Positions 6,610-13,908 of a DNA stretch of 35,831 nucleotides are shown one piece after another (position 1 is the stretch's first letter; each line of letters opens with the position of its first letter). Both the position numbers and the translations under genes were made by a program. The notes under the pieces were generated by a model, which was given only the letters and a program-made list of their open reading frames with translations, did not search any database and had not been told where the DNA came from. Source of the stretch: a virus; the IMG/VR virus record IMGVR_UViG_3300044707_000156, positions 1 to 35,831 of that record; one strand, given 5' to 3'.

Positions 6610-6807
6610 TTACTTGTTGGCTACGAATGAATAAAGTAAACGAAAGAGTTTTTGAGTCTGCTCGTTGTTGTGAAGATTACCAGTTATATACTCACCAGTA
6701 TTCTTATCTAACTCAATGTGTACATTGAAAGAATTAGTGAAGATGTAAGCAGTTGCAGTCTCTGCTACCTTGTAGGTACGCTTGATGATTGTTGGGTTGA
6801 GTTTCAT
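6610..6807 (-). CDS. Short accessory protein of unknown function (65 aa)
   Basis: Not recognised. Start at 6807 (MKLNPTIIKRTYKVAETATA) is set by the leader element 7 bases upstream and a TTG-19-CATCTTTG promoter. Small polar protein with alternating strands (TYKVAETATAYIFTNSF, VHIELDKNTGEYITGNL) and a C-terminal helix (NEQTQKLFRLLYSFVANK). It is the first gene of the 6.8-5.9 kb short-gene series and ends at a strong terminator. Confidence 0.62.
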   Translation of the reverse strand: MKLNPTIIKRTYKVAETATAYIFTNSFNVHIELDKNTGEYITGNLHNNEQTQKLFRLLYSFVANK

Positions 6808-6865
6808 AGGATGAATGTTTAAATGATTAACTCTGCAAAGATGGAAACTTATTTTGAATTGGCAA
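6808..6865 (-). promoter_or_regulatory. Promoter-leader module for the gene at 6610-6807
   Basis: Minus strand TTG (6865-6863), 19-base spacer containing ATTCAAAA, -7 box CATCTTTG (6843-6836; one mismatch to TAnnTTTG), then TTTAAACAT (6823-6815) 7 bases before the ATG. Closely similar over its length to the modules at 16313-16370 and 17009-17063. It sits directly after a terminator. Confidence 0.7.
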
Positions 6866-6877
6866 TGCCTTGTCAAG

Positions 6878-6924
6878 AAAAAAGTGCATTATTTTTTGCA
6901 GTAATTTATAACTGCTTAATAATG
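6878..6924 (-). terminator. Intrinsic terminator after the 229-aa membrane protein gene
   Basis: Minus strand: CATTATT (6924-6918) pairs with AATAATG (6893-6887) with a nested GCAGT/ACTGC stem, followed by CACTTTTTTC. It ends the lysis/membrane operon just before the promoter of the short-gene series. Confidence 0.65.
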
Positions 6925-6937
6925 TGCTTAATAAATT

Positions 6938-7627
6938 TCACTTGGCAGCAAATAACATTAATCCTCCTCCGAAGATTGCACCAAATGCAAACATAAATCC
7001 TTTGGATTCCCACCACTTTCGCTCTTGCCTAATGTAGATATTAGACATACCAGTAATGGACATAGTAGGATTGTCTATGCTCAAACGCACTACCTTATCC
7101 CTTCTGCCCAAAATCTTCGATATAAAGCCATCTCTTGCACTATCTCCCACTGCGTATGTCAAAGTACCATAAGATACAATTGAGTCGATTTGGAGCAGTC
7201 CTAAACGATTAATCCTACCATCTATACTAAACCACTTATCCTTCTTTGAGAATTCCCTTGGCAGTTTAAGATGTGGGAATGAGTCTATGTATACTGGGTC
7301 TGCCAGTTTAATCTCTGTCTTGGTTATGGTCTTGGTCTTTAACTCCACTACTTCTGATGCATCTTTGAGTCTTAATCTCTTCTCTGTCTGTCTTAATCTC
7401 CTAATGGCTGCATCTCTGCTTAACAGATTTACCTTCTGCGAATAGATTAGCACTGAATCATCATACCTCCTCTGTGTGAATGAATCATTCATATTGCTTA
7501 ACTCACTGATGTCATCGTTAAGTATGATATTGGTTTGGCAAGTAGATATCAATGCCATCAGCAGGATAGATATTACCACTGCCATTATTACCTTGGATGG
7601 GTCAAAATTAAATTGGAGAGATGCCAT
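6938..7627 (-). CDS. Two-anchor membrane protein, DUF6549-like, possible lysis/spanin-type (229 aa)
   Basis: Membrane protein with an N-terminal transmembrane segment (about residues 13-29, VIMAVVISILLMALIST), a periplasmic helical/coiled region rich in Arg/Lys/Glu (residues 50-95), a beta-rich part with KKDKWFSIDGRI, and a second hydrophobic segment near the C-terminus (GFMFAFGAIFGGGLMLFAA). This layout, including the 'DKW.S..G' stretch, resembles a family common in Bacteroidota phages that I recall as DUF6549. Encoded downstream of lysozyme and small membrane proteins, so a role in envelope disruption is plausible but inferred. Overlaps the 69-residue gene by 20 bases. Confidence 0.6.
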   Translation of the reverse strand: MASLQFNFDPSKVIMAVVISILLMALISTCQTNIILNDDISELSNMNDSFTQRRYDDSVLIYSQKVNLLSRDAAIRRLRQTEKRLRLKDASEVVELKTKTITKTEIKLADPVYIDSFPHLKLPREFSKKDKWFSIDGRINRLGLLQIDSIVSYGTLTYAVGDSARDGFISKILGRRDKVVRLSIDNPTMSITGMSNIYIRQERKWWESKGFMFAFGAIFGGGLMLFAAK

Positions 7628-7817
7628 TAGAGATGTATAACATTAGTTGGTTAATCCTATCTTGAACTATATGCTGCTGCTTGATGCCTTCCCGAATGAT
7701 TGTAATTGCAATGTGGATAGGCATCCCTCTCTCCAGTACATACAATGCTGCTACCTTTACCAATCGCTCATCACAATCTTCATCTGTCTTTGGTAGGTAT
7801 TTAGCAGCATCTATCAT
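7608..7817 (-). CDS. Hypothetical helical protein (69 aa) coupled to the PAS-HisKA gene
   Basis: Not recognised. Predominantly helical, soluble: KTDEDCDERLVKVAALYVLER, then IHIAITIIREGIKQQHIVQDR and a final short helix. Its ATG overlaps the stop of the PAS-HisKA gene (ATGA, 7814-7817), so the two are translated together, and it overlaps the next membrane-protein gene. A partner for the PAS-HisKA protein is an attractive guess because phosphotransfer and response partners can be small and helical, but no receiver aspartate or HPt signature is visible. Confidence 0.6.
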   Translation of the reverse strand: MIDAAKYLPKTDEDCDERLVKVAALYVLERGMPIHIAITIIREGIKQQHIVQDRINQLMLYISNGISPI

Positions 7818-8380
7818 ATCTGTCTTGCTGCCTTTCGTACCAGTAACTTAATTACCTCATCAAGTCTGCTTACAGAATCATCAATCATTGCCATTAATTC
7901 CTGCTTCTCCTTCTCACTGGCTTGTGTATTATCCTTGAGCATTCGAACCAATCCACCAATAGATGTTAATGGTTGTCTCAATTCGTGCGATAGCATAAAT
8001 CGAAACTCCTCCAAAAGTATCTTCTGCCTCTCGTGTTCGTGGGCAGCAATGGATGTAACATCAATAATCTGCATACCTACAAAATGCAATGAGTCCAAGA
8101 TAGTATAAATATTCCATACGTTATAACGTAACGAACCAGTTTTCTGCTTGGTCTTTGCGTATACTCGTATTGGTTCGGGAGATTTATTCTTGCTCTTATT
8201 GATAGCAGTAATCAAGTCATCCCTATCACTATCTGTGGCAGCAATGTCTGCAATGTTCTTTGGCTTGATATGGCTTATATACTCCTTAAATAAGTCATTG
8301 GATGAGACTATATCTCCATCCTGCGTTGTCACAAGGTAAAAGACATCTATCGAATTGTCCAGTATGTACAACAATGACAT
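7814..8380 (-). CDS. PAS domain + HisKA domain protein without kinase ATPase domain (188 aa)
   Basis: Signal-transduction protein. Residues 1-112 form a PAS-like sensor domain (SIDVFYLVTTQDGDIVSSND near the start; YTILDSLHFVGMQIIDVT at its end). Residues 115-185 form a HisKA dimerisation/phosphoacceptor domain with the H-box FMLSHELRQPLTSI, His132 being the expected phosphorylated residue, followed by the second helix (KQELMAMIDDSVSRLDEVIKLL). The protein ends at 188, so the HATPase_c domain (N, G1, F, G2 boxes) is absent. No membrane segments. It has its own promoter (TATCTTTG four bases before the ATG). Likely roles: an orphan dimerisation partner or decoy phosphoacceptor for a host histidine kinase, or a sensor timing phage gene expression. 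Domain calls are solid; function is inference. Confidence 0.85.
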   Translation of the reverse strand: MSLLYILDNSIDVFYLVTTQDGDIVSSNDLFKEYISHIKPKNIADIAATDSDRDDLITAINKSKNKSPEPIRVYAKTKQKTGSLRYNVWNIYTILDSLHFVGMQIIDVTSIAAHEHERQKILLEEFRFMLSHELRQPLTSIGGLVRMLKDNTQASEKEKQELMAMIDDSVSRLDEVIKLLVRKAARQI

Positions 8381-8384
8381 AAGA

Positions 8385-8415
8385 CAAAGATAGGGATTAT
8401 CTATGCCTTGCTCAA
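8385..8415 (-). promoter_or_regulatory. Leaderless-type promoter of the PAS-HisKA gene
   Basis: Minus strand TTG (8415-8413), 20-base spacer, TATCTTTG (8392-8385), then only four bases to the ATG at 8380. The transcript would begin at or next to the start codon. The same four-base spacing occurs at 15984 and 34241. Confidence 0.6.
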
Positions 8416-8844
8416 TTCCTGCTTCAATTCATTAATCAAGTTTCCCCAATGTGGCACACAATCTACTGCATACTTAATGGTAAGGTAGATGGTGAATATC
8501 AATACTAATCCGTTTACTTGTACATCGTATGACATAGGCACATTCATATTTGGCTCAATACTTACACTATGAGATTGGGTCTGATACGTTGAGTCTTCAG
8601 TTAAAGATACAACATTGTTCTGAATCGTGTCTATGGCTATCTGCTTTGGAGTAACTGGTGTAATGTGATTGACTACATTATGTTCTACCTTATGCGTATC
8701 CACTGCAAGTACATTGGTAGTATCTGCAGGAATTGCACTTGTTGCATTTATTGCACTATCAATCTCAATCTTCTTGGCTACTGGATGATTCTTGCACTTA
8801 CCATAGTAGTAGCATATGATTGTGTCTTTAGGCATCTCGCTCAT
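8401..8844 (-). CDS. Membrane-anchored protein of the lysis region (147 aa)
   Basis: Not recognised at family level. From the ATG at 8844 (MSEMPKDTIICYYYGKCKNH; a second ATG three codons later is possible) the protein has a short Cys-containing N-terminus, a long Thr/Ser/Asn-rich stretch (residues 25-100) and one hydrophobic segment near the C-terminus (LVLIFTIYLTIKYAVDCV) ending in a charged tail. It overlaps the holin-like gene by 17 bases. The topology (one C-terminal anchor, long polar domain) would suit an envelope or lysis accessory protein; this is a positional inference. Confidence 0.6.
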   Translation of the reverse strand: MSEMPKDTIICYYYGKCKNHPVAKKIEIDSAINATSAIPADTTNVLAVDTHKVEHNVVNHITPVTPKQIAIDTIQNNVVSLTEDSTYQTQSHSVSIEPNMNVPMSYDVQVNGLVLIFTIYLTIKYAVDCVPHWGNLINELKQELSKA

Positions 8845-9034
8845 CTTGGTTTGCTTTAGGTATATATCCTGCTGCCAGTAATGCTGCAACAATTCCTGCC
8901 AATGTCTCTACTTCAATCTTCTTTAGGATAAGCATATAGATTGATACCAGTATTGTCAATGAACCAATAGTAGGTCTCCAATGCTTAACAATGATATCAA
9001 CTATCCTTCTTGCTTTAGTAGTCTTCCTTGGCAT
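8828..9034 (-). CDS. Small two-segment membrane protein, holin-like (68 aa)
   Basis: Holin candidate. A basic N-terminus (MPRKTTKARR) is followed by two hydrophobic segments (IGSLTILVSIYMLILKK and LAGIVAALLAAGYIP) and a short charged tail, the size and topology of class II holins and of small holin-like proteins in Bacteroidota phages. The gene directly follows the lysozyme gene, which has no signal peptide and therefore needs a holin to reach the cell wall. Topology prediction and neighbour position support the call; pore formation is not shown by sequence. Confidence 0.65.
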   Translation of the reverse strand: MPRKTTKARRIVDIIVKHWRPTIGSLTILVSIYMLILKKIEVETLAGIVAALLAAGYIPKANQDERDA

Positions 9035-9065
9035 ACCTCAAGATACGTTTATTGAATGCCAGTGT

Positions 9066-9083
9066 TGATGCATCTATGCATCA
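9066..9083. repeat. 18-base palindrome at the lysozyme stop codon
   Basis: TGATGCAT and ATGCATCA flank a 2-base centre; the palindrome includes the lysozyme TGA (9083-9081) and lies just upstream of the holin-like gene. It could be an operator or an RNA hairpin controlling expression of the holin-like gene. Function unknown. Confidence 0.5.
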
Positions 9084-9539
9084 GAAATTACACAATGAGA
9101 AATATAGATTTGCCTCTTCTCGTCTGCGATTGCTTAAACCAGTAAGCACCTTCCCTCCTCCTCTGTTCCACTTGAGAAACTCATCAACTATTGATGGGTC
9201 ATTAGGATTAATCTTTGCCTTCTTGAGCAATGTAGATTTAATCAATGCACCAGTACCTACATTGTATGCGAATGATACCAGTGCATCGAATTGGCATTGG
9301 TTAAGGTTAGGCAGATGCTTATTCACTGCTGCCTCGTATGGCTCAAGTGTAGATAGCAGCAGTTGTGTTGCCTCCTTCTCACCACTTAACTTCTCTCCCA
9401 ATAGCACCTTCTTGCCATTAGAATACTTGGTTGTGCCATATCCAATGGTGACTACAGATGCAGGGCAGAGATATGCAGATAGTCGCAGTCCTTCATACTT
9501 CTTAATTAGATTTAATCCAAGTGAAGATGTGGAGCGCAT
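9081..9539 (-). CDS. GH24 endolysin (phage lysozyme, 152 aa)
   Basis: Peptidoglycan-cleaving muramidase for host lysis. The T4/P22-type catalytic arrangement E-x8-(D/C)-x5-T is present as E16 (KKYEGLRLSAYLC), C25 and T31 (VTIGYGTT), so the middle position is Cys rather than Asp, a known variant in the family. Further GH24 landmarks: NQCQFDALVSFAYNVGTGAL and KVLTGLSNRRREEANLY near the end, typical of the substrate cleft and C-terminal helix. Length is normal. No signal peptide or SAR-type N-terminal helix, so export probably needs the adjacent holin-like protein. It starts two bases before the end of the fibre-like gene region and precedes the lysis-type membrane proteins. Confidence 0.95.
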   Translation of the reverse strand: MRSTSSLGLNLIKKYEGLRLSAYLCPASVVTIGYGTTKYSNGKKVLLGEKLSGEKEATQLLLSTLEPYEAAVNKHLPNLNQCQFDALVSFAYNVGTGALIKSTLLKKAKINPNDPSIVDEFLKWNRGGGKVLTGLSNRRREEANLYFSLCNF

Positions 9540-9541
9540 TA

Positions 9542-10510
9542 TTAAACGTAAAAATAAACATCGATAAATGCACCTTGCAATAATCCATTGGCAGCACCAC
9601 TATTACCCCTTGTAAAAATAGAAACTTGAATTGTAGTTACACTTGTTGCTGCTACTTGTGCCGAAATATGCACTCCAGTATTAGGACTTCCATTTAAAGC
9701 CATAACCTTTACTTTCTGTGGAAGTGGCTGATAACTTAATGGGTCAAATGGAAAGGTGTAGGTTATATGATAATGTCCTACTGATTGATAGGTTATTGCC
9801 TTTGTAATTTGTCCTCCCACAGAACCAATTAATGATTCAAACACGAAATCTTCTGTCGGTGCGCTTGTTCCTACTTGAGTATAACTACAAGAATCAATAA
9901 AATAATATTGTGGTAATGGTGTCCAACATTTTTTATTTAGATTGCCATTCAATCCATTGCTTATGTATGAGCGACCATTCCAAAAATTAATCTGTTGTCC
10001 TGCGTTAGTTGATGATTGTGGATTTCCAATAAGTGAATTGCTATCTATGCTATAAATTACTCTTTGGTCACGAAATGTAATAAAGGATTGCAATATAGGA
10101 CTTGTACTTAACCCAGTATCTACGTTTTTAAGAATCAAATCCCCACCCCTCAAATACAATTCAAGAGTTTCTGAAACGGAAGCATTAAAGAATGTTATTG
10201 TAGAATAATCCGCAGTTCCATCGTTAAATTCCCCACCAAATGAAATTACATTTCCATTGGGGTATGTAAATACAATTCTCGCACCTTTAGTACCTCCTGC
10301 ATCAAAATCCACTACACCAGTTACATTGCCTTGCCCACCAGTTGTAGTACCATCTAAATGAATAAAAGGCAATGCAGTTGATAAGGCAGCAGCAATGGTT
10401 GCTAAATCAACTTGCTTGGATTGCACTCCCGATGCATCCACAACATAGAAGATGTCTGCTAAATCTGCTGCTGATAGAACTGGTAAATCAGTAACTTTTA
10501 CTCCTGCCAT
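9542..10510 (-). CDS. Fibre-like or receptor-binding structural protein (322 aa)
   Basis: Likely virion appendage protein. The N-terminus KVTDLPVLSAADLADIFYVV followed by a Lys-Gln-Val-Asp-Leu segment has the pattern by which many phage tail-fibre and baseplate proteins begin (I/V-TDLP...D.F.VVD). The remainder is Gly/Asn/Ser/Thr-rich beta structure (ARIVFTYPNGNVISFGGEFN, YHITYTFPFDP) consistent with a fibre shaft plus C-terminal receptor-binding or jelly-roll head. Placed after connector genes and before lysozyme. Codon choice looks less biased than in its neighbours, as expected for a host-range gene exchanged between phages. The receptor is unknown. Confidence 0.6.
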   Translation of the reverse strand: MAGVKVTDLPVLSAADLADIFYVVDASGVQSKQVDLATIAAALSTALPFIHLDGTTTGGQGNVTGVVDFDAGGTKGARIVFTYPNGNVISFGGEFNDGTADYSTITFFNASVSETLELYLRGGDLILKNVDTGLSTSPILQSFITFRDQRVIYSIDSNSLIGNPQSSTNAGQQINFWNGRSYISNGLNGNLNKKCWTPLPQYYFIDSCSYTQVGTSAPTEDFVFESLIGSVGGQITKAITYQSVGHYHITYTFPFDPLSYQPLPQKVKVMALNGSPNTGVHISAQVAATSVTTIQVSIFTRGNSGAANGLLQGAFIDVYFYV

Positions 10511-10544
10511 AGTTTCTTGGTTTTGTACAAATTTAATAAATTAA

Positions 10545-11084
10545 TCAACACACATCATAACATCCATCCTCACTAAATGTAGATACTACTACATCAATCT
10601 CTACTGCTACTGCTGCCCATTCCATATTAGGTGGTAGCACACGATTGTCTACTTGATATCCACTTGGCAGCACCTCATATGCTACCACACCAAGAGTCTC
10701 CTTAAATGCAGTATCCCTTCCGCTAACCAATCGCAGTACCTTTGATGCTACCCAATCCACTGCTTCTGCTGAATCGCAAGGGAGATGGCTTTTGCGAACC
10801 ATACAATATGCAGTCAATGTGTACCTCGTATCATAGACAGATTTACAAGCAGCCAATCTGAAACTATCCTGCTTGGTCACTATGGTCTTGCCTCTCCTTG
10901 CCCAAAAGATTGTCCCTTGCTTGGCATCATAATTAGTCACTGGTAGTGCTTGTCCATCTCCAATGTAATAGTAGTATGCTTTCTCCTCCTTATAGAATTC
11001 AGAGATGCCATAGAACTGGTCGAAGATATTACCTTGGTTAATCCTTTGGTTTAGATGCTCAATGATTTGTGTAAGTATGTTCAT
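10545..11084 (-). CDS. Head-tail joining / tail-completion-like protein (179 aa)
   Basis: Probable connector or tail-terminator protein. N-terminal helix (MNILTQIIEHLNQRINQGNI), central strands with YYYYIGDGQALPVTNY and RYTLTAYCMVRK, and a C-terminal alpha/beta part (EWAAVAVEIDVVVSTF) give the size and alpha/beta layout of tail-completion proteins. ATGA-coupled (11081-11084) to the gp10-like protein upstream, and in the right position after the capsid gene. Assignment rests mostly on gene order; two Cys near the C-terminus (EDGCYDVC) may form a metal site or disulfide. Confidence 0.5.
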   Translation of the reverse strand: MNILTQIIEHLNQRINQGNIFDQFYGISEFYKEEKAYYYYIGDGQALPVTNYDAKQGTIFWARRGKTIVTKQDSFRLAACKSVYDTRYTLTAYCMVRKSHLPCDSAEAVDWVASKVLRLVSGRDTAFKETLGVVAYEVLPSGYQVDNRVLPPNMEWAAVAVEIDVVVSTFSEDGCYDVC

Positions 11085-11593
11085 CCTTGATTCATTGCAT
11101 TAGTTATCTGTTCAACTATCTGTTGTGCGTGGTCTTCCAACATCTCTTCCTGCTCCTCTTTTGTTGGCTCAAAGATTATCCCATATCCTCTAAATGATTT
11201 GTATCTTGGATTCACCTCCAATCCAAACTGCAGTCCTTGTGCCTTCTTGAATTCGTTGGGAGGAAGAATGATACCACAAGATAATCCTTCAGTCTCTATA
11301 TCAATATTGATAAAGGCAGAGCGCAAGAATCCAGTTAACTCCAATGGTATTGGTCTCTTCTTCTTCTTCTTCTCGTATTGCGGAGAATAGTCTCCCTTGT
11401 AGTCTCCTCCCCTTCGTGCAGGTCTTGGTATCTTCTGTCCCTCTGTATTTTTATTGCCTCCACTTTTCTCAAAGATACGTTTGAACATTAGCCTCTTCAT
11501 CTCCCGAACTGCAGAATACAAAGGAGTGAACTGGTTCTCCCATTCACCATATAGGTTATCAAGATTGTCTTGTATCTGCTTTGGTGTAGGCAT
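11081..11593 (-). CDS. HK97 gp10-like head-tail connector protein (170 aa)
   Basis: Putative neck protein. The start MPTPKQIQDNLDNLYGEW at 11593 overlaps the upstream stop as TAATG, which decides the start over a longer frame. Features: N-terminal helices, a basic linker with KKKKKRPIPLELTG, a 'TGFLRSAF' helix followed by strands, and an acidic C-terminal helix (KEEQEEMLEDHAQQIVEQI). This progression, including the L.RS.. helix before strands, is like HK97 gp10-type proteins. Gene order capsid - 348 aa - this - tail completion agrees. Confidence moderate because the similarity is at pattern level. Confidence 0.5.
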   Translation of the reverse strand: MPTPKQIQDNLDNLYGEWENQFTPLYSAVREMKRLMFKRIFEKSGGNKNTEGQKIPRPARRGGDYKGDYSPQYEKKKKKRPIPLELTGFLRSAFINIDIETEGLSCGIILPPNEFKKAQGLQFGLEVNPRYKSFRGYGIIFEPTKEEQEEMLEDHAQQIVEQITNAMNQG

Positions 11594-12639
11594 TATGGTA
11601 GAGCAGTTACATACTTTATGTTCTTGCGACAATCCCAACAATGGTTATCATCGGGCAGTCTCATATTTTTAATCAGTGCCTCAATCTCCAAATTATAATT
11701 CTCCATTGCAGTATCCCTTGCTGCTACTATCCCCTCAAAGGCAGGAGCAGTGGCGAATGGCTTACTACCTTTATTGATTGTGATGGTAGTATTCACTCGT
11801 TGATTTGGAGCAATGGTTAGTGCATAGTTGTATATCTCCACTGCAGTTAGGTATGCCAATGGCAATGCCATCAATCCACCTACCGAACACATCCAAGACT
11901 CCCTATCACAATTCACATTGTAGTTTAGTGAAATACCAGTAGTGTACTTGGATGTCTTCGATGATAACACATTAGTACCATCAGTTGTAAGTTCGATACC
12001 AATGGCATCTACGAATGGGCAGATATGTGCCTCTCTCACCTTGCCTCCGCAATCGTAGCAAGCACCTTTCTTTGGGATAAATTTGATGGTATCAACTTGA
12101 GACTCGTAAACGAATGCCAAATCTAACTTCTTCCTCCCTGCCTTAAACTGCTTACCTATGAACTGCTCAATACCTCCTTGTGAGTATGTGATAGTATCAA
12201 TCAGTTTTAGTGTAGTCATATCGAAGACTAATACTGGTACATTTAGATTCGTGTCATCAATGGCAAGATTAATATCAGAGATGTACAGATTAAGGTAGGA
12301 TAGATTGTTTGGGTCTATCTTCAATCTGATTCCACCATACCTTCCTGCTCCCAGTTGAGTCTGCACATTGGAGTAGTCAGTTAGAACTTGTCCAATCCTC
12401 TTACCTTCTATGATTGTATCTGCCTTCATTGCAGGAGTTAATCGCAGCAGTACATCAGATGATAGTTTTCGCCAAGCAAACTGCCTCTTGTCTATGAATA
12501 GGTCTACCCCAGTATCATATTGGTCTGTGATTACTTGACCAAGAAAGGTCTGATTAATGCCTAACTCATCAATGTATAAACCAGTTGATGGTTCGGGAAG
12601 ACTGCACTCCTTTAATCCTAATAGAGATTCAATGCACAT
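11593..12639 (-). CDS. Structural protein following the major capsid gene, cysteine-rich (348 aa)
   Basis: Not recognised at family level; a virion or head-completion protein by position. The ATG at 12639 is preferred to an upstream TTG that would fall inside a -7 promoter box. Middle region contains GACYDCGGKVREAHICP, a likely zinc-binding knuckle, and the C-terminus has HCWDCRKNIK, a second Cys pair. The rest is mixed strands with a hydrophobic helix (MALPLAYLTAVEIYNYAL). A terminator and promoter-like TATCTTTG (12662-12655) separate it from the capsid gene, so it can be transcribed independently. Could be a head-tail adaptor or a decoration protein. Confidence 0.6.
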   Translation of the reverse strand: MCIESLLGLKECSLPEPSTGLYIDELGINQTFLGQVITDQYDTGVDLFIDKRQFAWRKLSSDVLLRLTPAMKADTIIEGKRIGQVLTDYSNVQTQLGAGRYGGIRLKIDPNNLSYLNLYISDINLAIDDTNLNVPVLVFDMTTLKLIDTITYSQGGIEQFIGKQFKAGRKKLDLAFVYESQVDTIKFIPKKGACYDCGGKVREAHICPFVDAIGIELTTDGTNVLSSKTSKYTTGISLNYNVNCDRESWMCSVGGLMALPLAYLTAVEIYNYALTIAPNQRVNTTITINKGSKPFATAPAFEGIVAARDTAMENYNLEIEALIKNMRLPDDNHCWDCRKNIKYVTALP

Positions 12640-12654
12640 CGTGTTTTGTTTTTT

Positions 12655-12662
12655 CAAAGATA
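12655..12662 (-). promoter_or_regulatory. -7-like box before the 348-aa structural gene
   Basis: TATCTTTG on the minus strand, 15 bases before the ATG at 12639 and immediately after a terminator T-run. No TTG at the usual -33 distance, so this is a partial match only. Confidence 0.35.
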
Positions 12663-12689
12663 AAAAAAAGAGGGGATTTTAGTCCCCTC
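12660..12689 (-). terminator. Intrinsic terminator after the major capsid gene
   Basis: Minus strand: stem GAGGGG/CCCCTC (12689-12684 with 12675-12670) followed by eight T. The stop codon of the candidate capsid frameshift extension (12690-12688) abuts the stem, so the open -1 frame fills exactly the space up to the terminator. Confidence 0.85.
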
Positions 12690-12718
12690 ATTCGGTAGTT
12701 AGATTATCTATACCATTC

Positions 12719-12777
12719 TGCTCCAATATGTCCTGCTCATCTTGAGTCAGTAAACCTATTGGAGCATCTATGGGTTT
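12719..12777 (-). other. Candidate programmed -1 frameshift signal at the end of the capsid gene
   Basis: The last sense codons of the capsid gene read GTA AAC CCA TAG. This contains the heptamer A-AAC-CCA (12777-12771) in the X-XXY-YYZ register. Four bases downstream begins a perfect 10-bp inverted repeat TGCTCCAATA (12766-12757) / TATTGGAGCA (12728-12719); its loop holds a nested CTG-a-CTC/GAGCAG stem. A -1 slip would add 27 residues (starting IDAPIGLLTQ, ending DNLTTE) and stop at 12688. Confidence 0.55.
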
Positions 12778-13877
12778 ACGATACTAACGCAATTCACATA
12801 GTTTACACCACTGAACTTATCAGATGCCTCGTAAATGTCGGTAGGTAATGTAACAATCTTACCAGTTGTAGTTAATACAATTGATAGATTACCACAATCA
12901 TCCTTCATTGTCAAGTCAGCAGGTAATCCTGCAGGAGTGAATACCAAAGTCTTGGAGTAATTGCTCCCTGCTACTGGTGTGATTCCTGCATTCCAATCTG
13001 CCAAGTTGAATGATAACCACTGGATTGCTCCTGCAGTTGTTACCAGTGCAGATGTTTGGTCACCTTGCGCTGCTGCCAAACGAGCATCATAGGCGAATCC
13101 AAATCCGTTCTGCTGACTGATGGCAAGTAAGTCAATGCCATATTGAGTGCAGCATCCTGCTTGAACTGCATTGGCATAACGCTGCATTGCAGCACCACCA
13201 AAGGCAATTGGAGAAGATGGATAGTTAGCCATACGAGTTGCTTGTAGGATATCAGCAAGAGCGAATGGATTGAGTTCTGCAGAACCAAGTTCTGTAGCAA
13301 TCTCCAAGCAGTCACCAGTTACAGAGTAGTAACCTTCAACATCAGTTCCCCACTTACCAATCTCTGCTACTGCTTGAGTCGCAGCAGCAGATGCTACCTT
13401 GCGGTCTAACACATCCATCAAACGCATTACAGACTCAAGTACATAACGTGAGTTGTCTTGGCAATGGCGAGCGATATCAGCAGCATTGATTAGTTGAGAT
13501 GCTTGATAGGTATCAGTTACATCCAATGTGTAGGTAGTAGTAGAATCCCCATAGGTATTGGTAGATGTACAAGTGAGGATATCCCCACCTTCTTCTACTT
13601 CCGTCTCGGGCAATCGCTGAATCCATCGTGCTTGGATAGTCTTCAACTTACCTCCACTGGGAGATACTTCTTGGCGAATTAATTTTACGTTTTCGGGAGA
13701 CAACAAGAATTCCAAGAATGGCAATTGCTCACGTTGTCCCACTTCAATAAAGAGTTCCGATAATGACATCTGTACATTAGGACACTCCGATAGTATGCGT
13801 GAAATAGACATAGTTTCAAAATTGTTTGGTTGTTGGATTCGTTTATTAGGCTGAATCCTTCTGCCTACAATTGCCAT
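12768..13877 (-). CDS. Major capsid protein (369 aa; possible 396-aa frameshift form)
   Basis: Assigned as the major shell protein from length, composition and position directly after the scaffold region, with its own promoter-like box and terminator. Notable stretches: PFLEFLLSPENVKLIRQEV near the N-terminus, an 'ARWIQRLPETEVEEGGD' segment, a long Ala-rich helix (VLDRKVASAAATQAVAEIG, spine-helix-like), and a beta-rich C-terminus with LVFTPAGLPADLT. The overall layout (N-arm, helix, mixed domains) fits an HK97-type fold. No prohead protease gene was recognised; the N-terminal arm may be short and unprocessed. A second possible start lies 22 codons in. The 3' end carries a candidate -1 frameshift that would produce a minor extended form, as known for T7 capsid protein 10B. 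Confidence 0.72.
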   Translation of the reverse strand: MAIVGRRIQPNKRIQQPNNFETMSISRILSECPNVQMSLSELFIEVGQREQLPFLEFLLSPENVKLIRQEVSPSGGKLKTIQARWIQRLPETEVEEGGDILTCTSTNTYGDSTTTYTLDVTDTYQASQLINAADIARHCQDNSRYVLESVMRLMDVLDRKVASAAATQAVAEIGKWGTDVEGYYSVTGDCLEIATELGSAELNPFALADILQATRMANYPSSPIAFGGAAMQRYANAVQAGCCTQYGIDLLAISQQNGFGFAYDARLAAAQGDQTSALVTTAGAIQWLSFNLADWNAGITPVAGSNYSKTLVFTPAGLPADLTMKDDCGNLSIVLTTTGKIVTLPTDIYEASDKFSGVNYVNCVSIVNP

Positions 13878-13908
13878 TTAAGTTTGGCGAACTACATCAT
13901 AGATTCTG

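Noticed and set aside
9028-9567. Plus-strand open frame opposite the lysozyme gene
   Set aside because: The minus strand encodes a full GH24 lysozyme with its catalytic residues.
13040-13315. Alternative minus-strand frame of 91 codons inside the capsid gene
   Set aside because: Composition is Leu/Gln-rich shadow sequence and it lies wholly within the capsid gene with no promoter.
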